A stretch of DNA of 64,000 bases from Perkinsus olseni. Its lineage: Eukaryota > Perkinsozoa > Perkinsida. Location: NCBI GenBank assembly GCA_013115125.1, contig JABANN010000122.1:1-64000 (forward strand). Direction: 5' to 3'. Made by a program: the position numbers and the translations under genes. This document shows, in pieces, positions 45,938-58,316 of the stretch (position 1 is the first letter of the stretch; each line of letters begins with the position of its first letter). The notes beneath the pieces are model-generated. The model searched no databases. It was not told where the DNA came from and worked only from the letters and a program-made list of their open reading frames with translations.

Positions 45938-46412
45938 ATGCGCCTGTTCCGGTTAAGATGCATCACATCACTATCGTTAGCACTGACCATGCCGCATGAG
46001 ATGGAGTACTCAAGGACCTTAGCGGAAGCGTCGTCAAGGGTAAGACTGTGGAATGGTGGTATTGGAGGGTGGTGAATCGTGTTGCTTCCTGAATCTCAGC
46101 AATTCCTCGGATCTGGTAACTACGCGTGTGATCTTCATGGTGATGTTTGTTCAATAGCAGTACAGGCTGTTGGGATGAAGGATACAGATTCCCTTATAGC
46201 ATATGGTGAGGACGGTTTACCTAAAGGAGCGTAATAACGATGTGCATGCATGATAGTAATGCAGTACTGGCGGAGCGGCTTTACTACTCAGGTCGTCTAA
46301 TACACTACGTGTACCAAAGGATGATCGGCCGTTGGGTGGGACGCAGCAATTAGACATGCCCGGCGAGGAATGGGTAGTAATGCTTAGCTCGCTTCATCAT
46401 CTACAGCTCTGG

Positions 46413-46444
<32 letters not shown>

Positions 46445-47139
46445 GATCTTCACTATTGAAGCTAATACTCTGGAGCCAGGTCAATACAGTCTCAAAGTCT
46501 TTACGGCTAGCGATGAGATATCTCTGGGTGCACTAGTTGTTGCCGATCTTGGTAAAATCGTACATTTTCGTACGCCCTTCCATCATTGTGCGTTGTTAGC
46601 TCTGGGTTCGGCCCTCCCCACGACTCGGATGCCATCGGATGTCGGCCCATCCACGACTCGGATGGGTACACCACCATCATCTACCGATCCACAGGTACTG
46701 ACTTCGATCTATGACGCCAAGGGATCTCAGTGTAGGTAACTACCACTACTACTACCCAACCATCGAACTCCACCAATGAGGGCTCTAAGGACAACAATTC
46801 TTTGGCAATATATGTTGGCCTTATTGGAGGCCTCAGCGGAGGGTTATTGGGTATCGTCTGTATCCTTATCGCTGCCTGTGCGGTAATACCTCATCATTGT
46901 TGACGCTATGGAAATGTTCTCTCGGTGTTCAGTACTGTGGCTGGTCCGCCCGACGTAAAGGCTTCACTGAACTTAAGGCGACTGATGCTGCTATTTATGA
47001 TGGAGGGGCCTCGGCGAGGTCGAGTGTATTCCGACGTATGCACCCTTATCACCATACCTCGGCAGCAGCAGCAGCTGCGGATGGTGGTGGTGGTGAAATT
47101 GACATCGAAGACGTTCGCTCTGAACTCACACTACTGTAG
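45938..47139 (+). CDS. Putative type I membrane protein with extracellular beta-rich domain
   Basis: The start ATG at 45938-45940 gives MRLFRLRCITSLSLALT, a likely signal peptide. Exons then read FLGSGNYACDLHGDVCSIAV, LGGTQQLDMPGEEW, and IFTIEANTLEPGQYSLKVF with SDEISLGALVVADL. A Thr/Ser linker precedes a clear transmembrane helix (YVGLIGGLSGGLLGIVCILIAACA). The cytosolic tail reads YCGWSARRKGFTELKATDAA and ends IEDVRSELTLL at a TAG at 47137-47139. The alternating pattern of the middle part suggests an Ig-like or cadherin-like beta fold. The intron before IFTIEAN carries a (CAT)n run. One exon join near 46210-46300 is unresolved. Function unknown, plausibly a surface receptor. Confidence 0.5.
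46413..46444. repeat. (CAT)n microsatellite in an intron next to the acceptor
   Basis: Ten CAT units run directly into the AG of the acceptor before IFTIEAN. Translated it would give a poly-His run, but the frame joins better when it is spliced out. Confidence 0.85.
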
Positions 47140-47154
47140 ACGGCACATCCTTCG

Positions 47155-48075
47155 TGATGATTACAAACATGGTGAGTTGTTGCTCAGATCCTTGGACCCC
47201 ATCGCCCATCTTGCTGATGCGCAGCATCAGGGAGTTCGCCTGGAAGCTATGGTAGTGAGTCATCACCATATATGATCCAATCACGATTGATTGTCAGCCC
47301 GGTGAGACCCTAGCCCCGGCACCGTCTATGAATGGTGGCGAAAGTATGATCGGGACCCTTCCCAGGACATGTGAGCATCAGCTTCGAGTATCATATGATA
47401 TGATGTTATCGGTTGCTTGGTCTTTAGCGAGTGGCGCATCCTTGGCTGAATCAACACAGTGTTCGACAGCTGTCCTCCGAGACAGGATGGACTATGCACA
47501 AGTTGGAGCCTTACGGATGGCAGCGCGCAGGGCCTTAGCAAACTTGGTAATATTTCAGCCTGCTTTTTGGTGGATCTTCCTTGAGCTATTCTCTCTATGA
47601 TATGACTGTTCAACATTTTTATTGTCAGGTTCACCAGAGCCCAGCCTCTGAAGTAGTAGCTCGGTCGTCACGCTCAGTTAATGCAGGCGTCGTAAATGAC
47701 GCTCCGCTAGGCTCGGCCTCATCATCATACTCCTCTCGTATCGGTCATGGTCGGCAGGGTCGTGAAGTTATTCATCTGCCCATAGCATCCCGAGAAGGCC
47801 TCTACCATGAGTATCCAGCGACACAGGTACGCTACAACAACAACAACAACAACAACAACCCCTTCGACGGTTGAGTGTTCACTCTGCCAAGTACGACGAG
47901 GGTTATATAATTTTTGCTCCACGTCTTTCGTTGAACACGGAAAGTAACTACATTGTTCAATGGGGTTATATGCTAACCATGTTATACACTGCGAACGATA
48001 GCAGTAGTATTTTACCCACACCATCGCCAACATCATCATTATCATCATCATCATCATCAGTCAGTAGCCGGTAGA
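47155..48075 (+). CDS. Unidentified protein with Ser-rich C-terminus
   Basis: Exons with coding character: LLLRSLDPIAHLADAQHQG; MNGGESMIGTLPRTC with LSVAWSLASGASLAES and MDYAQVGALRMAARRALANL; VHQSPASEVVARSSRSVNAG and GREVIHLPIASREGLYHEY; then YDEGYIIFAPRLSLNTES with WGYMLTMLY and a Ser/Pro-rich tail to a TAG at 48073-48075. The intron before YDEGYII has a (CAA)n run at 47834-47860. The start is not fixed. It may be joined to the membrane protein just upstream, since only about 15 bp separate them. No family recognised. Confidence 0.4.
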
Positions 48076-49156
48076 GGCTCCTGCTGCTGTTGCTGCTTGC
48101 CGCCATGAAGGTCTTCTCTGAGGTCTTGAGAATTTATTTTTGGTCATCGTCAGTCGCTGTCACATTTTTGGTACTTCATCGTCATTTCTGATTTCAACAA
48201 ACGAAACAATAACAACATGGACTCAGTGCCGATCACATCGATCAGCACTAGCATTAGTATCCTCTCTATTCACATCGTAGATTTGTTATCGGTATTGTAC
48301 TGTCCTCTGCGTAGTATGATCATCCTGATCAACATCATCAACATGATCATCAACACGAGGGCGACGACGAGATGATGTCTCTGAATGCAGAGGACGGAAG
48401 TAGAATCTAGCTCACTATGATGAGTGCCAGTAGATACTGGTCTATCACGGGATATCTGAACAAACTAGTTGTCCTACTATGGTTAGTTCAGTATGCTCCT
48501 TGGTCGTCTCATACGACCTTATCTGCCTTAAGCAATGGTTGTTGCTCTTGTGAACACGTAGGACTGCTACAACTGTTACTAGACCTTATCGAGATATGCT
48601 GTTGCAGCAGCACACTTGTTGTTAGACTGCTGAATCACCACCACAACTCTCATCGATCGGATCGAATCACCTGTTGTGATCCTCTCCAACACGTTGTTGT
48701 GATACTTGCTGCTCATGCTGACACCGCTGAGTGCTTAATCGGATACGTGGCGATAGAATCTCGTCGCGCATATTTTGTATTGTCCCCGATGTATGGCGAG
48801 TCATAACTAGTCTTTGTGCTTATCATCATCATTATCACCATTGTTATCATCATAATGTTAGCTTCACCTGCGTCCGTGTTGTCATGTTGTATTACCGAGT
48901 GCGTTGCTCTTCCTTCAGTATATGCTGCACAACAAGCTGGAGTCAACAGTCGGTTGGAGTCTTAGTGGAGCCCGTCCATTTTATTTTTAGAAAATTGTAC
49001 GTCTCCGTTGCACAAATTGGCAAAGGAAATTCAAGGTTGATCTGGTCCGGGGGCGGGACGCATCGTCATGTTATTCAACAACAGTTTCACTTGATTGCCT
49101 CTTGTGCATTACCTATCTTTCCGTATTATTGCACTTATACCTCTTGACACAACATC
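48076..49156. other. Intergenic, rich in trinucleotide runs
   Basis: About 1.1 kb with short CAT/CAA-type runs. A 129-codon plus-strand frame at 48417-48806 has no motif and I do not support it as a gene. Confidence 0.4.
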
Positions 49157-50631
49157 ATGAACGGTATTCCAACCCCGATGCCTGTTGACTTGTCTGATAT
49201 GGACAAAACTCAGCAGAGAGAGGATGACACTACTAGTGGATCTGAGTCTCAGAAGATCGTTCCTAAGGTAGGCGTCGTGGGCTCCCCTCTCTGGCTCCAC
49301 TTCTCCCTACTTTTCCTCGCAATTCGTCGGGTGTGGCGCTGTATAACTCGGATTTCACTAGTTGATGATTCTCAGGAATGTTCGAATTGCGGAAGGATTC
49401 CTGAGAATCCTTTGCGATGCGGTGTGTGTAAGAAGGTAGTCTACTGCGATCGGAAGTGTCAGAAGGAGGACTGGCGGTTCCACAAACGTATTTGCAAGAA
49501 GCCTCAACCGAAGAAGGATCCTGCTGTCGAGGCTGCTGAGAAGAAGGCAAGGCAACAGCGAGCTGCTGAGAAAAGTGAGCTCTGGAGCTATCCATCAGAG
49601 GAGATTTCAGAACAACGTCTCCTGATATCTCAGAGACCGTCGAGCCATTCCGGTCGACTAAGGATGATGATGTTGTGGTGGAGGATGAGAAGCTGTACTG
49701 GTAGGATGGTCATGAGTCATCAGTACGTCGTCCAACCGTCAACGACAAGGTATCGTCATCGGGAGTGGATACCAGAACATAAGCAAGAATTCAAGCCCCA
49801 CGAGATTGACGTATCGACAGCAGTGGAAGCCGACGCGGCGGAGGCCGGTGCTTCTAGTCCTCAAAAAATCCAAGCGACCGAGTCTGAGGGACACACCGGG
49901 AAGAGTGTGTGGAATACAGCTGATACGTAAGGGCCGCATACCGTCTACTTTCGCCCATCCATCCTTTGGTATCATTCTATTGGTCATCCTATCGATATAA
50001 CCCTGATGTGGTGGCTATTGGTCGAGCGTGTAGTTGGTTGACTCTCATTAGATACGAAGAGCGGAATACCACCGAGTGGGCCAATGATTGGCTCAACAAC
50101 AATCTTCCAGGTAGGAGGAGGAGCAGACACAATAGGGTCGAACGGAGCCTTAAATTCTCCGTCGGTCTAGGCTCTTCCTTTGATGGCCCTGAAGATATCA
50201 GTGTGGTGGTTGATTCCGTGAACAATCTTGAAGGAGATGCTGCCATACCGATCGTCAGAGGTGAGGTCGTCTTAGTTTCCCTTCGAGCTCCACCGTCCCA
50301 TCGATCATCCCTCCGAACAGGTACAGCTCGGTATGTATACGACTACAAGTTTAAATTGGGCACCAGTGTCACGTTCAGGGGTGAGTTGTCGCTGAGGGGA
50401 GGACCGTCGTCTGGGAGAGATCCTCGATCAGGTCTTCAACTTGAAGCGGATATAACCGTGGATGACTTTGCTAATGACATGGAGCCCTACACCTTCCACG
50501 TGAATGTTAAGGACAAGCAGGGTGTTGATAGGGACGCCATCACCACAGCACGGTCTATCATAATTAAGGCCATCATCCCGCAGTTTATTTCCAAATTGGG
50601 CGAATTTGTGACGGAGTACCATAAGCTTTAG
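49157..50631 (+). CDS. MYND zinc finger fused to an Aha1 N-terminal (Hsp90 co-chaperone) domain
   Basis: The start ATG at 49157-49159 gives MNGIPTPMPVDLSDMDKTQ. After an intron comes a complete MYND finger: CSNCGRIPENPLRCGVC, KKVVYCDRKCQKEDW, FHKRIC, with all eight Zn ligands. A Lys/Ala-rich linker and an acidic linker (KDDDVVVEDEKLYW) follow. Then the Aha1_N-like domain: SVWNTADTYEERNTTEW with ANDWLNNNLPG, DISVVVDSVNNLEGDAAIP, ARYVYDYKFKLGTSVTFRG, LEADITVDDFANDMEPYTF, and a long final helix ITTARSIIIKAIIPQFISKL to a TAG at 50629-50631. Aha1 domains bind the Hsp90 middle domain and speed its ATPase. Exon phases connect the finger to the Aha1 part, so I read one protein and not two genes. The C-terminal Aha1 domain is absent. 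Confidence 0.82.
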
Positions 50632-50845
50632 ACAGCTATACTCCACCTCCATCATCAGAGCGGCGTGTTCTCTATGCCATATATACCTCGAGTACTGTAC
50701 CGGATAACTCAAAGGATCGACAGAGCTGTTAAAATACCCAAGACACCTCGTCTCCATTGTCCATCACGCGTCTGTGTTCGCAGTGTTAATACCGGTGACG
50801 AGCTGGGGTGGAGGTGGTAAGCAGCGTTACTAGTCGCGCGAATCA

Positions 50846-52047
50846 TGCAAAAGTTCTACACTCCCCAATCGGAGGAGGATGCTCAGTACGAGAGCAACTA
50901 CTATTTGACGTGCTGCGAGGGGCATCCCGTTCCCCTGGCCTGCTGCATACACGTATCGTCATACATAGTTTGTACGCTTCCCGTCGCTAGGGCGCTATCA
51001 TCATAGTCCCGATCATAGTGCTTTCTGGAGTTACCAGGGACTAGTTGATGTCATATCTGCATCATGGAAACAACACTTCTTTGGGGCTCTATGGCCGACA
51101 TATTGAGGAGCTAATCGATCTGCTCAGGAGGACGAGGGATCACATCAATCATCTGGTCGGTCTGGTCTCTGATGAGATGTCGGGCAATCTGTGTTGTTAA
51201 TGACTAGGAGTCTACCATGCGTAGTGTGCAAGAGAGCTTCGACCGAGAGGATGAAACATCAGTCGTTCTTATGGATCGAATGTACACGTCTGCAGGGTGC
51301 CTGACTTATGGATCACCTCCTCCTGTGTCAAGGTACCAACTAGCACTACGGAATGTTCAACGTAGCCGCGACCTTCTCGTAATACTCACTAATGAGCATC
51401 GTAAATCATCATCGACGAAATTGGACGATATACGACGGAGTTGTGAGGAAGCAATCGATCGATGCCGCCGAAAGAAGAATGTTCATTCGCAAGAGTGGCT
51501 AACTTCATATACAACTGCGGTACGGATGGCCGAAAGATTGCGAGCTGCGGGGTCCACAAGTATGATGGCGCCTCTACACGAGTCTACCTCTCGGGCAATG
51601 ATCATCAGGCGTGCAGATGTTGGAAGAGGAGATACAGCGTGAAGTTGGGCGGTTTGTGGTACGAAGAGCTTCTCTCCCCCTTCTGGAGTACACCAATGCC
51701 CTCACCTGTTCACCTCTCAGTTTTCGGATTAGTAGAAGTTGCCTCAGGGACGGTTGAGTTCAACCGACATGAATGATGGGCAGCAGACTTGGGTACAGGA
51801 GGAAGTCAGTACTGCGAGATCGCCGTCATACGTCCGAGCGGGTGGAGGATATGTCGCTCTTGATGAGATGATTAAGGATAAGGAGACCAAGTACCTCCGC
51901 ACCAGATCCACCATGCGGTGATTCATGTTCATTATCAAGAGTTGTGTTGCCTAACTGGCGGGCCACCCAGCAGGAGGAGGAGGAGGACGGTATCCTATCT
52001 GCTGCAAACGAGAGAACTGATCATGTCTCTCGTGACGAGGCGTGAGT
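50846..52047 (+). CDS. Unidentified multi-exon protein
   Basis: Coding-like exons: MQKFYTPQSEEDAQYESNYY with CCEGHPVPLACCIH; LGLYGRHIEELIDLLRRTRD with HINHLVGLVSDEMSG; VQESFDREDETSVVLMDRM; YQLALRNVQRSRDLLVILT with LDDIRRSCEEAIDRCRRK; YVALDEMIKDKETKYLRTR; and a last Arg-rich exon ending about 52047. Helical, charged content suggests a small coiled-coil protein. I do not recognise a family, and several joins are guesses. Confidence 0.4.
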
Positions 52048-52512
52048 GAATATTCCCATGGTACACTCCGGATTGCCCCGAGTAACCCAACACAATGACG
52101 GAGAAACATGCCGCTCAGCGAGGTCGGAATCTCTTGTTCGATCCGCGGGCGAGACGTGCTCCCAGCGGCGTCCGGTGACTCTGATGGTCGTCCGGGCTGT
52201 GTCCATCGATGCCAGCGGCCGCTAGGACTCTTACAGCCAGAAGTGACGGCGATCTACCTGACAACCCCGTGGTGTCTTCTCTGGACAGGATTGATTGTGA
52301 TATATAACCAGATTCCTGTGGAATACTCCATCTTGCCGACAATGCATGCGATCTGCCGTGTATCCATACGCTAGTACGGAGACGCTTCTTCATACCTTAC
52401 GAGTCATCGGAATGAGCATGTAAACGGGCAGAACAACGACTTACACGGTGAGCGTAGTAAAGAGAGTAATCCTGATAGTGGGACTCGGGTTGATATCGAG
52501 TCCCGAGTTGGA

Positions 52513-53665
52513 TTAGCAATAGCAACGGAGTCTACTACCCCAGGTCGATGTGGAAGTCTGACCTACAATCGGCTGCTGCTGCTGCACCAGGACTGGTCGG
52601 ATGGATGATGATGATGCCTTTACTTCAACTTCAGCATCAGCTGCCCAATCTGTTGCTCTGATCCTGAGCGCAGGACCATCAGAGTCACCACCACCACAGG
52701 GTGGCTGCTGTCTTATACACACACTAGCCTCAACAGACGCTGCCCCCGGGGCAATCTCTCCTTTCGATCCTGGGAATAATGCATTGGTACGAGCGTATGA
52801 CACAATACTGACCAAGATAAGAACTAACGGTTAGCTCCTGGCCGATCGCTGCTAAAACCTCCGTCGCAAGCACATCACATTTAGCTGAGGGTAGATCGTC
52901 GGTCTCCAATACCTCGTCTGCGTCCAACCTTTCAGCGTCATTGATGGCAACCTAATGGAGAGTATACGATGATGGTGAGATAAGCAGGGGGGGGCACTAC
53001 AGTATGTATCACACACTGGCATTCGGCATCATTCCCGAGGCTTTGATCTTTAACGACGACCTTTAATACAGCATCATCATCCTCCCCATCATCCTCGGTA
53101 TCATCATCAGTATGAGCAGCAGCATCGAGTGGTGTAGAATCATAGAGGAGCCGCACCATAGTTGGGGCACGGAATACCTTAGCCATCATCACTGGAGAGC
53201 ATGAACTAACAGGCCTACTTGCAGGGCGTTGATGAGGGGCGATGCATAGATGGCAAACTCCGCCGGGAACTCTTGAACTGGTAGCTCCTGTAGGCGTCCT
53301 AGACGATGATTGAACGTGAACGCCTGCAGACCAGCAGTGCTACCAACACTAGCAGAGGGGAGGAACTACTACCTTCAAATCGTATCCACGACAAGCATGT
53401 GCAGGGAAGAAGCATCCCGCTAGTACTGTCTTGGATAAGGATTCTAAAGAATGGCATGGCAGGAAGCCTGTGGCTGTTGTTGTTGTTGCTGACCAGTAGT
53501 CATGTAGAGGCCTGCTGTTGTCTGTTCATCATCATCATTAGTTGCCCTTATGTAAAGAATTGTTGAACTGCCGTCCCCATCTGCTTTTGTTGTTGTCTCC
53601 TTACCGGCTACAGCTCTCAATGATTGAAGTAATAAAAGTAGATTATCGACATTCTGCAGCTGCAT
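52513..53665 (-). CDS. Unidentified acidic protein, multi-exon
   Basis: A possible start is MQLQNVDNLLLLLQSLRAVA at 53663-53665. Exons then read FFPAHACRGYDLKAFTFNHR with LGRLQELPVQEFPAEFAIYA; MMAKVFRAPTMVRLLYDST with an acidic TDDDTEDDGEDDDA run; VAINDAERLDADEVLETDD with DVLATEVLAAIGQELT; and a Ser/Gln-rich last exon ending at a TAA at 52513. The exon between about 53.4 and 53.6 kb is unclear. No family recognised. Confidence 0.42.
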
Positions 53666-54066
53666 GGTGAGCCTATGATAGCATCCACCAGGCCGATCGA
53701 TGTCGTTACGATGATGGTGCTCTGATGCCGGGTTGCATGCCATACAATATTCAATTGCTGAATCATCGTAACGATGCTGAGCAGGCTGCAAGGATCCCTC
53801 CCTGTTGCCCAGCTTTGCCTGAGGTTCCCCCATACCAATTGCACATGACCTGGTGATACTAGAGGTTGTGCTGACAGTACGGGCCACTTCCTATCAGCAT
53901 AGCGTTGTTGTTGATTCCATCGGAATAGTCGTGAGGGGCACACGAAGAGCCCATATGATGATGACTAACTCGGTAATGTATCCAAGTGTGATAGGAAACG
54001 GCGTCGTCGATACAACACGATATTAATAATCATCCATTTTTGTTGTTGTTGTTGTTTCAGTAATCA

Positions 54067-55185
54067 TTAATGTTCTCCTTGCTGTCCTGCAGGTTCTACC
54101 ACTGCCTTTTGTGCTACGTACAGCTGCACCACACCCGATACAAAGTGCTTCACTTCGGTGACCTTCAAACCATTAGCATTCATCAGGTCGGTGAACTCCT
54201 CAGGGGAAGGGAACTCGAAAATGGACTTCTCCAGATACCGGTACCTACAGACCCACAGAGTGCACGAAGACTGACCAGGAGGGGAGGGTACTGTTACTCG
54301 TCCATGTTGCCAGATACAACACCACCCAGGATAGGTACCACATACCGAACGAAATACTTAGCAATAGGGGCAAGTATGGTACCAGTAGGAGCAGTAAACT
54401 CTAGTATACCAACACGACTATCCGGGCTTGATACCAATACTCTACTCATCTCTCGAAGGGCTCTGAAGGAATACGCGCCGATGACGATGGCATGATGAAG
54501 ACAGCTAGCTGTTGGGATTGGTGGTGGTGGTGGTGGTAGAACTTACTTGGCTCTGTCTGGAACGTTACGGATACCGAAGGACATGGTGATCTTGTCGATT
54601 GACTCATCAGAAACAGTTGTCAAGTTCTGGGCATCACCAACCTCAAGAGACACTCTATCATCGAGATGCTCCGAGACGATCTTCTCTTTACCAACAGATA
54701 TCATACCTAAAAACAGGAGATACATGAATAAAGATTTAAAGGTTAGTAGGAGAGCTCACCAACACTGGGGTCAATACCCCTGACATGAGTAAGGTTGCCC
54801 ATATGTGCGGCCATGATAGCGACATCACCGGTGCCTGTTGCCAGGTCAAGCAACTTGTCATCAGACTTCAAGTGAAGGGACTCCAACATAGCCTTACGCC
54901 AACTCTGATCAAGTCCGAGGGACATGGCTCTGAGGGGCAGGAAATGGAGGTGACTCGAAGGCATCAGTGACCTCACCTGTTGCCCATATCGTAGTACTGA
55001 GCAATACGATCGAACATCTTGCCGGAACCGAAAGCCTGTCGACTACCATCGGCCACCTTCTGCTGCTGCCCGGCAGTCCTATCAAATGACTGGTCAAGTA
55101 TGACGTTAAGTAGGACCAGGGCCAGGGGCACGAGGAGAGCTACCACCCAACAAAAACGGAGACAGGAGAAGGCAGTACTCGCCAT
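54067..55185 (-). CDS. COQ5: COQ5/UbiE C-methyltransferase of ubiquinone synthesis
   Basis: The start ATG at 55183-55185 (MASTAFSCLRFCWVVALLVP) is followed by a hydrophobic stretch. Then MFDRIAQYYDMGNR, MSLGLDQSWRKAM, LLDLATGTGDVAIMAA (SAM motif I), LEVGDAQNLTTVSDES, ITMSFGIRNVPDRAK, ALREMSRVLVS, VGILEFTAPTG, and YRYLEKSIFEFPSPEEFTD. These are the full set of UbiE/COQ5 motifs; the usual KPGG after RVL is replaced by SSPDS. It ends at a TAA at 54067. The enzyme methylates the benzoquinone ring of coenzyme Q precursors on the inner face of the mitochondrial inner membrane. The N-terminus is a long hydrophobic segment with few basic residues, unlike a plain mitochondrial presequence. Confidence 0.92.
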
Positions 55186-55520
55186 GGTGCCGGGAAGAAG
55201 AAGGAAGAGAGCAACTGCAGAGGGAAGCAAGTGTAGAGCACTGGCGCCTACGAACTCGACAATACATACACGAAACAGCTGTTACTGCTGTTACTGCTGA
55301 TTCTAACTGCCAAACATGCCTTCAAAAACTAGATAATAATATCCACGAATCAGGGTTGTTGCTGATATAGACTGAGGTTGTATCTACGAATACCATGATG
55401 GAAACTACTATCACTATCCACTCACTATTACGCTGTGGTATTCCTATCGATGTGGGCTTTTAGATCATCGTATCTGACGATACTATCGAGTTGGACCACA
55501 ACAACAACTGCTATGACTCC

Positions 55521-57312
55521 CTACTGTTCTCGGAGATGCCACGGCATATCATCATAAACATCATTGAACATGTCTATGATGGGTGCCCTCTTGTGTTTAG
55601 CCGAAGTCTAACGACAGGGGTGCATCAGCTACTGCTGCTGCTGCTCATGCTCAGACCTGCCTGCTACTACCTTCAAGCAGTCCAGGACCTCTGCGCGGTA
55701 CTTTTTACCGCGATTAAGGAACTCATCCTCGGTGATGAGGTCCATCTTAATGAGGAGATTACGGAACCTTAATAATCCAAATCACAATAGTACTTGTTGT
55801 TGTTGTTATGGACCTGCTGATAGGGTCTACACCATCCGATATCCATCCCTTCACTTCAGCATCAGCTCTGTATCTAACAACTACCCATCTCTGGTATTAC
55901 CATAAACAACAGCAGCACCTGGATGAATCATCAGATGTAGAATGATGACCCCTACGATAAGTCATAAGCTCCAGTAGTACCGGCCCTTCACCACCTTAAG
56001 GGGAGAACTACCACTCCCTTGTCCCGTGGGAGGTGCTTACCCAGAGTGATCTCTCGCGCTTGTTTAGTTGCCTCGTATACAGCAATAACATCATTACCAT
56101 CAACTCTTAGGCTTGGTAGTCCATAAGCTACACCACGTATTGCTATACCATCACCAGCATACTGCTCCGATACAGGAGTACCTGTCAATAATAATGATAC
56201 ATCAGTGCTATGAGCAGCCCACAACCTTACTGATGGCATATCCATTATTACGACATACGAAGATGGCCTGACTCTTCATCACACTGGCAAAGTTGATAGC
56301 AGTGGCGAAGTCCCCCTCAGATGCTGCTCCGTCCCCGAAGAAGGTAACAGCACATCGATCAGCACCACTGGGAGGATTAGGAACGGTGGAATGGTGGTGG
56401 ACAGATCGGAACGCATTACTCCAATTTGAAACTATATCCAGCTCCAGATGCGTGGGGTATGTTAACTCCTAATGGTGATGATACTGCTTGGATGTTACCC
56501 TACTACTATGATAGGTAGTGATGATGATGATGATGACTACTACCTGTGGATAGCAGTAGTGTACAGGCATCTGTCTGCCCTTGCCTTGATCATACATGGT
56601 ACTCATACATTGATCGGTAACCTAGTAACGATACAGCTGATGGAGTTGGCGAACTGTGGTTATACTACTTGTTGTGTAGTAAAACCACGATAAAGGAACA
56701 CACCTAATTCCCTATACTGAGGCCATACCATATCCTGGAACTTTAGACCAGCAGCTACTCCTGATAGACAGTAGCCGGGCAGTAGTGGATACGTGAGTAG
56801 CCCCCCTACCGAGTTGTGTGGCCTCCTCACCATAATTTGTCATATAGAAAGATATCCTACCTTGACGCTGAACATCGTAGAGGACCTGGTCGTATGCATT
56901 GACCTAAAGTAGGATGATGCAGTAGTAATAGGAGCCTTCCTAAGGCAGGACCCGTATCATAATATCCAATATATGAAGTGCCTCGTCATTACTAAATGGT
57001 AGGCTGCCATCTGGTGTCATTAACACGCTGTTTTCATCCAACCTCCGGAATACAGGGAAGGGTTCAACATGGGTTACAAACTTGAGGTCATTGCTCCACT
57101 GCCAATACATCATCATCCTCACCACTGCTTGCCTCTACTACCTCAGTTGTCCTTGTACCAGCGAACAAAGGTTCCCCAACCCTACCCAGAGTCTGAGTCA
57201 TACCCTCTCTTGTTGATACACCACGTGATGCAGGCTTGATACATGATGATAGACCACAACACGAAGCAGCACGACCATGTGCAACAGCCACCCGGCCACT
57301 TAACAACAACAT
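55521..57312 (-). CDS. Branched-chain 2-oxoacid dehydrogenase E1 component, alpha subunit
   Basis: The start ATG at 57310-57312 gives an Arg/Ser-rich presequence ([19 protein letters not shown]). Then [77 protein letters not shown] with RNNGYAIS (the GDG...NN thiamine diphosphate motif), [51 protein letters not shown], and [16 protein letters not shown] to a TAG at 55521. RHHSTSDDS is the phosphorylation-loop word specific to the branched-chain enzyme and not to pyruvate dehydrogenase. It decarboxylates 2-oxoacids from Leu, Ile and Val in the mitochondrial matrix. It is divergent from the four-helix protein, with about 130 bp between the starts. Confidence 0.94.
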
Positions 57313-57440
57313 CTAACAAAGAGGATAATGAGGAAAAGCTGCAATACAGGCCAGGCTTGAGGTCTTGCTGAATCTTGAAATATCTCAACGCTTCTATGTC
57401 ACCTTCGTCTACTACTGTCCATTGAATTTCTCTTTTTATC

Positions 57441-58157
57441 ATGGGATTCTGCGGTCGTGATACATCATTCCTGTGCTGCCTACCAGCGCGTTGGGGTACT
57501 TTCCTCACTACTATTGTTGAAATTATCGTATGTGTTGGTATGGCTATTGTACCAAATATGATGTTATTGCAATCTGCTCTTGCCTTTGATATCCATTGTG
57601 ATGAGTATACCCTTACCCATACACAGGTCTCTCAGCTCACCGAAGACTTTAGACAACAGCTGAGGAGTAGAATATCAACATCAACCATCGAACAGGTCCA
57701 TACAGCATACTATGTGATGTTGGCCTTCATCGCTTTGGGTGCACTTGTCGGTCTTATTGGTTTAGCCTGCCGTAGTCCCTGGATGGTTAAGACTTATGCA
57801 GTATTCGACGGTCTAAGTATCATTGCTATCATTGCCTTAGCCTGTGTCTATGTGTACCCTAACATATCAGCTGTGGCCGCCTCTACCAACTATATCTACT
57901 ATCAGGATCTACCTGAGATCACTGGCCATCCGAGCGAGGATCTTGGAATATCAATCAAGAATGTATCATGGATTGCTGTAACAGGATTCCTAGTAATCCT
58001 GTCTATCATTCGTATATGGTTTGTATCAGTAGCCGCTGATGCAGCTAGAGAGATCCGTCAAGATAACAAGTATATGGTGGTGGACTACAATCAACAACAA
58101 CAACCGCTGTTGGTGGGTGGCCAGCCGAATGGCAGCAGTCGCGTTGTAGTGGTTTGA
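57441..58157 (+). CDS. Four-helix membrane protein, tetraspanin-like layout
   Basis: A single exon of 238 codons. The N-terminus is Cys-rich (MGFCGRDTSFLCCLPARWG). Helix 1 is TIVEIIVCVGMAIVPNMML. A 60-residue loop follows, then helix 2 VMLAFIALGALVGLIGLAC, helix 3 AVFDGLSIIAIIALACVYVY, a second loop, and helix 4 VSWIAVTGFLVILSIIRIWF. The tail is Gln-rich (YNQQQQPLLVGG). No CCG motif in the large loop, so it is not a classical tetraspanin. Family unknown. It lacks introns and shares a short promoter region with the E1-alpha gene. Confidence 0.75.
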   Translation: MGFCGRDTSFLCCLPARWGTFLTTIVEIIVCVGMAIVPNMMLLQSALAFDIHCDEYTLTHTQVSQLTEDFRQQLRSRISTSTIEQVHTAYYVMLAFIALGALVGLIGLACRSPWMVKTYAVFDGLSIIAIIALACVYVYPNISAVAASTNYIYYQDLPEITGHPSEDLGISIKNVSWIAVTGFLVILSIIRIWFVSVAADAAREIRQDNKYMVVDYNQQQQPLLVGGQPNGSSRVVVV

Positions 58158-58316
58158 GTGTTGATGGAGTAGATGATCATCATTGCAGCTGTCGTAAACA
58201 TCATGGATCGTCGTTAGATAGATTTTCCCACCGCATGTTACTTGTGTTGCCCGTTATATAAATTACTCAACAATATAATAGTAAAAATATCACATAGAGG
58301 ATGATACATTATAAAA

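Noticed and set aside
48417-48806. 129-codon plus-strand frame with hydrophobic segments
   Set aside because: No family word, no supporting exons on either side, and many rare residues (Cys, His, Trp) as expected from a chance frame.
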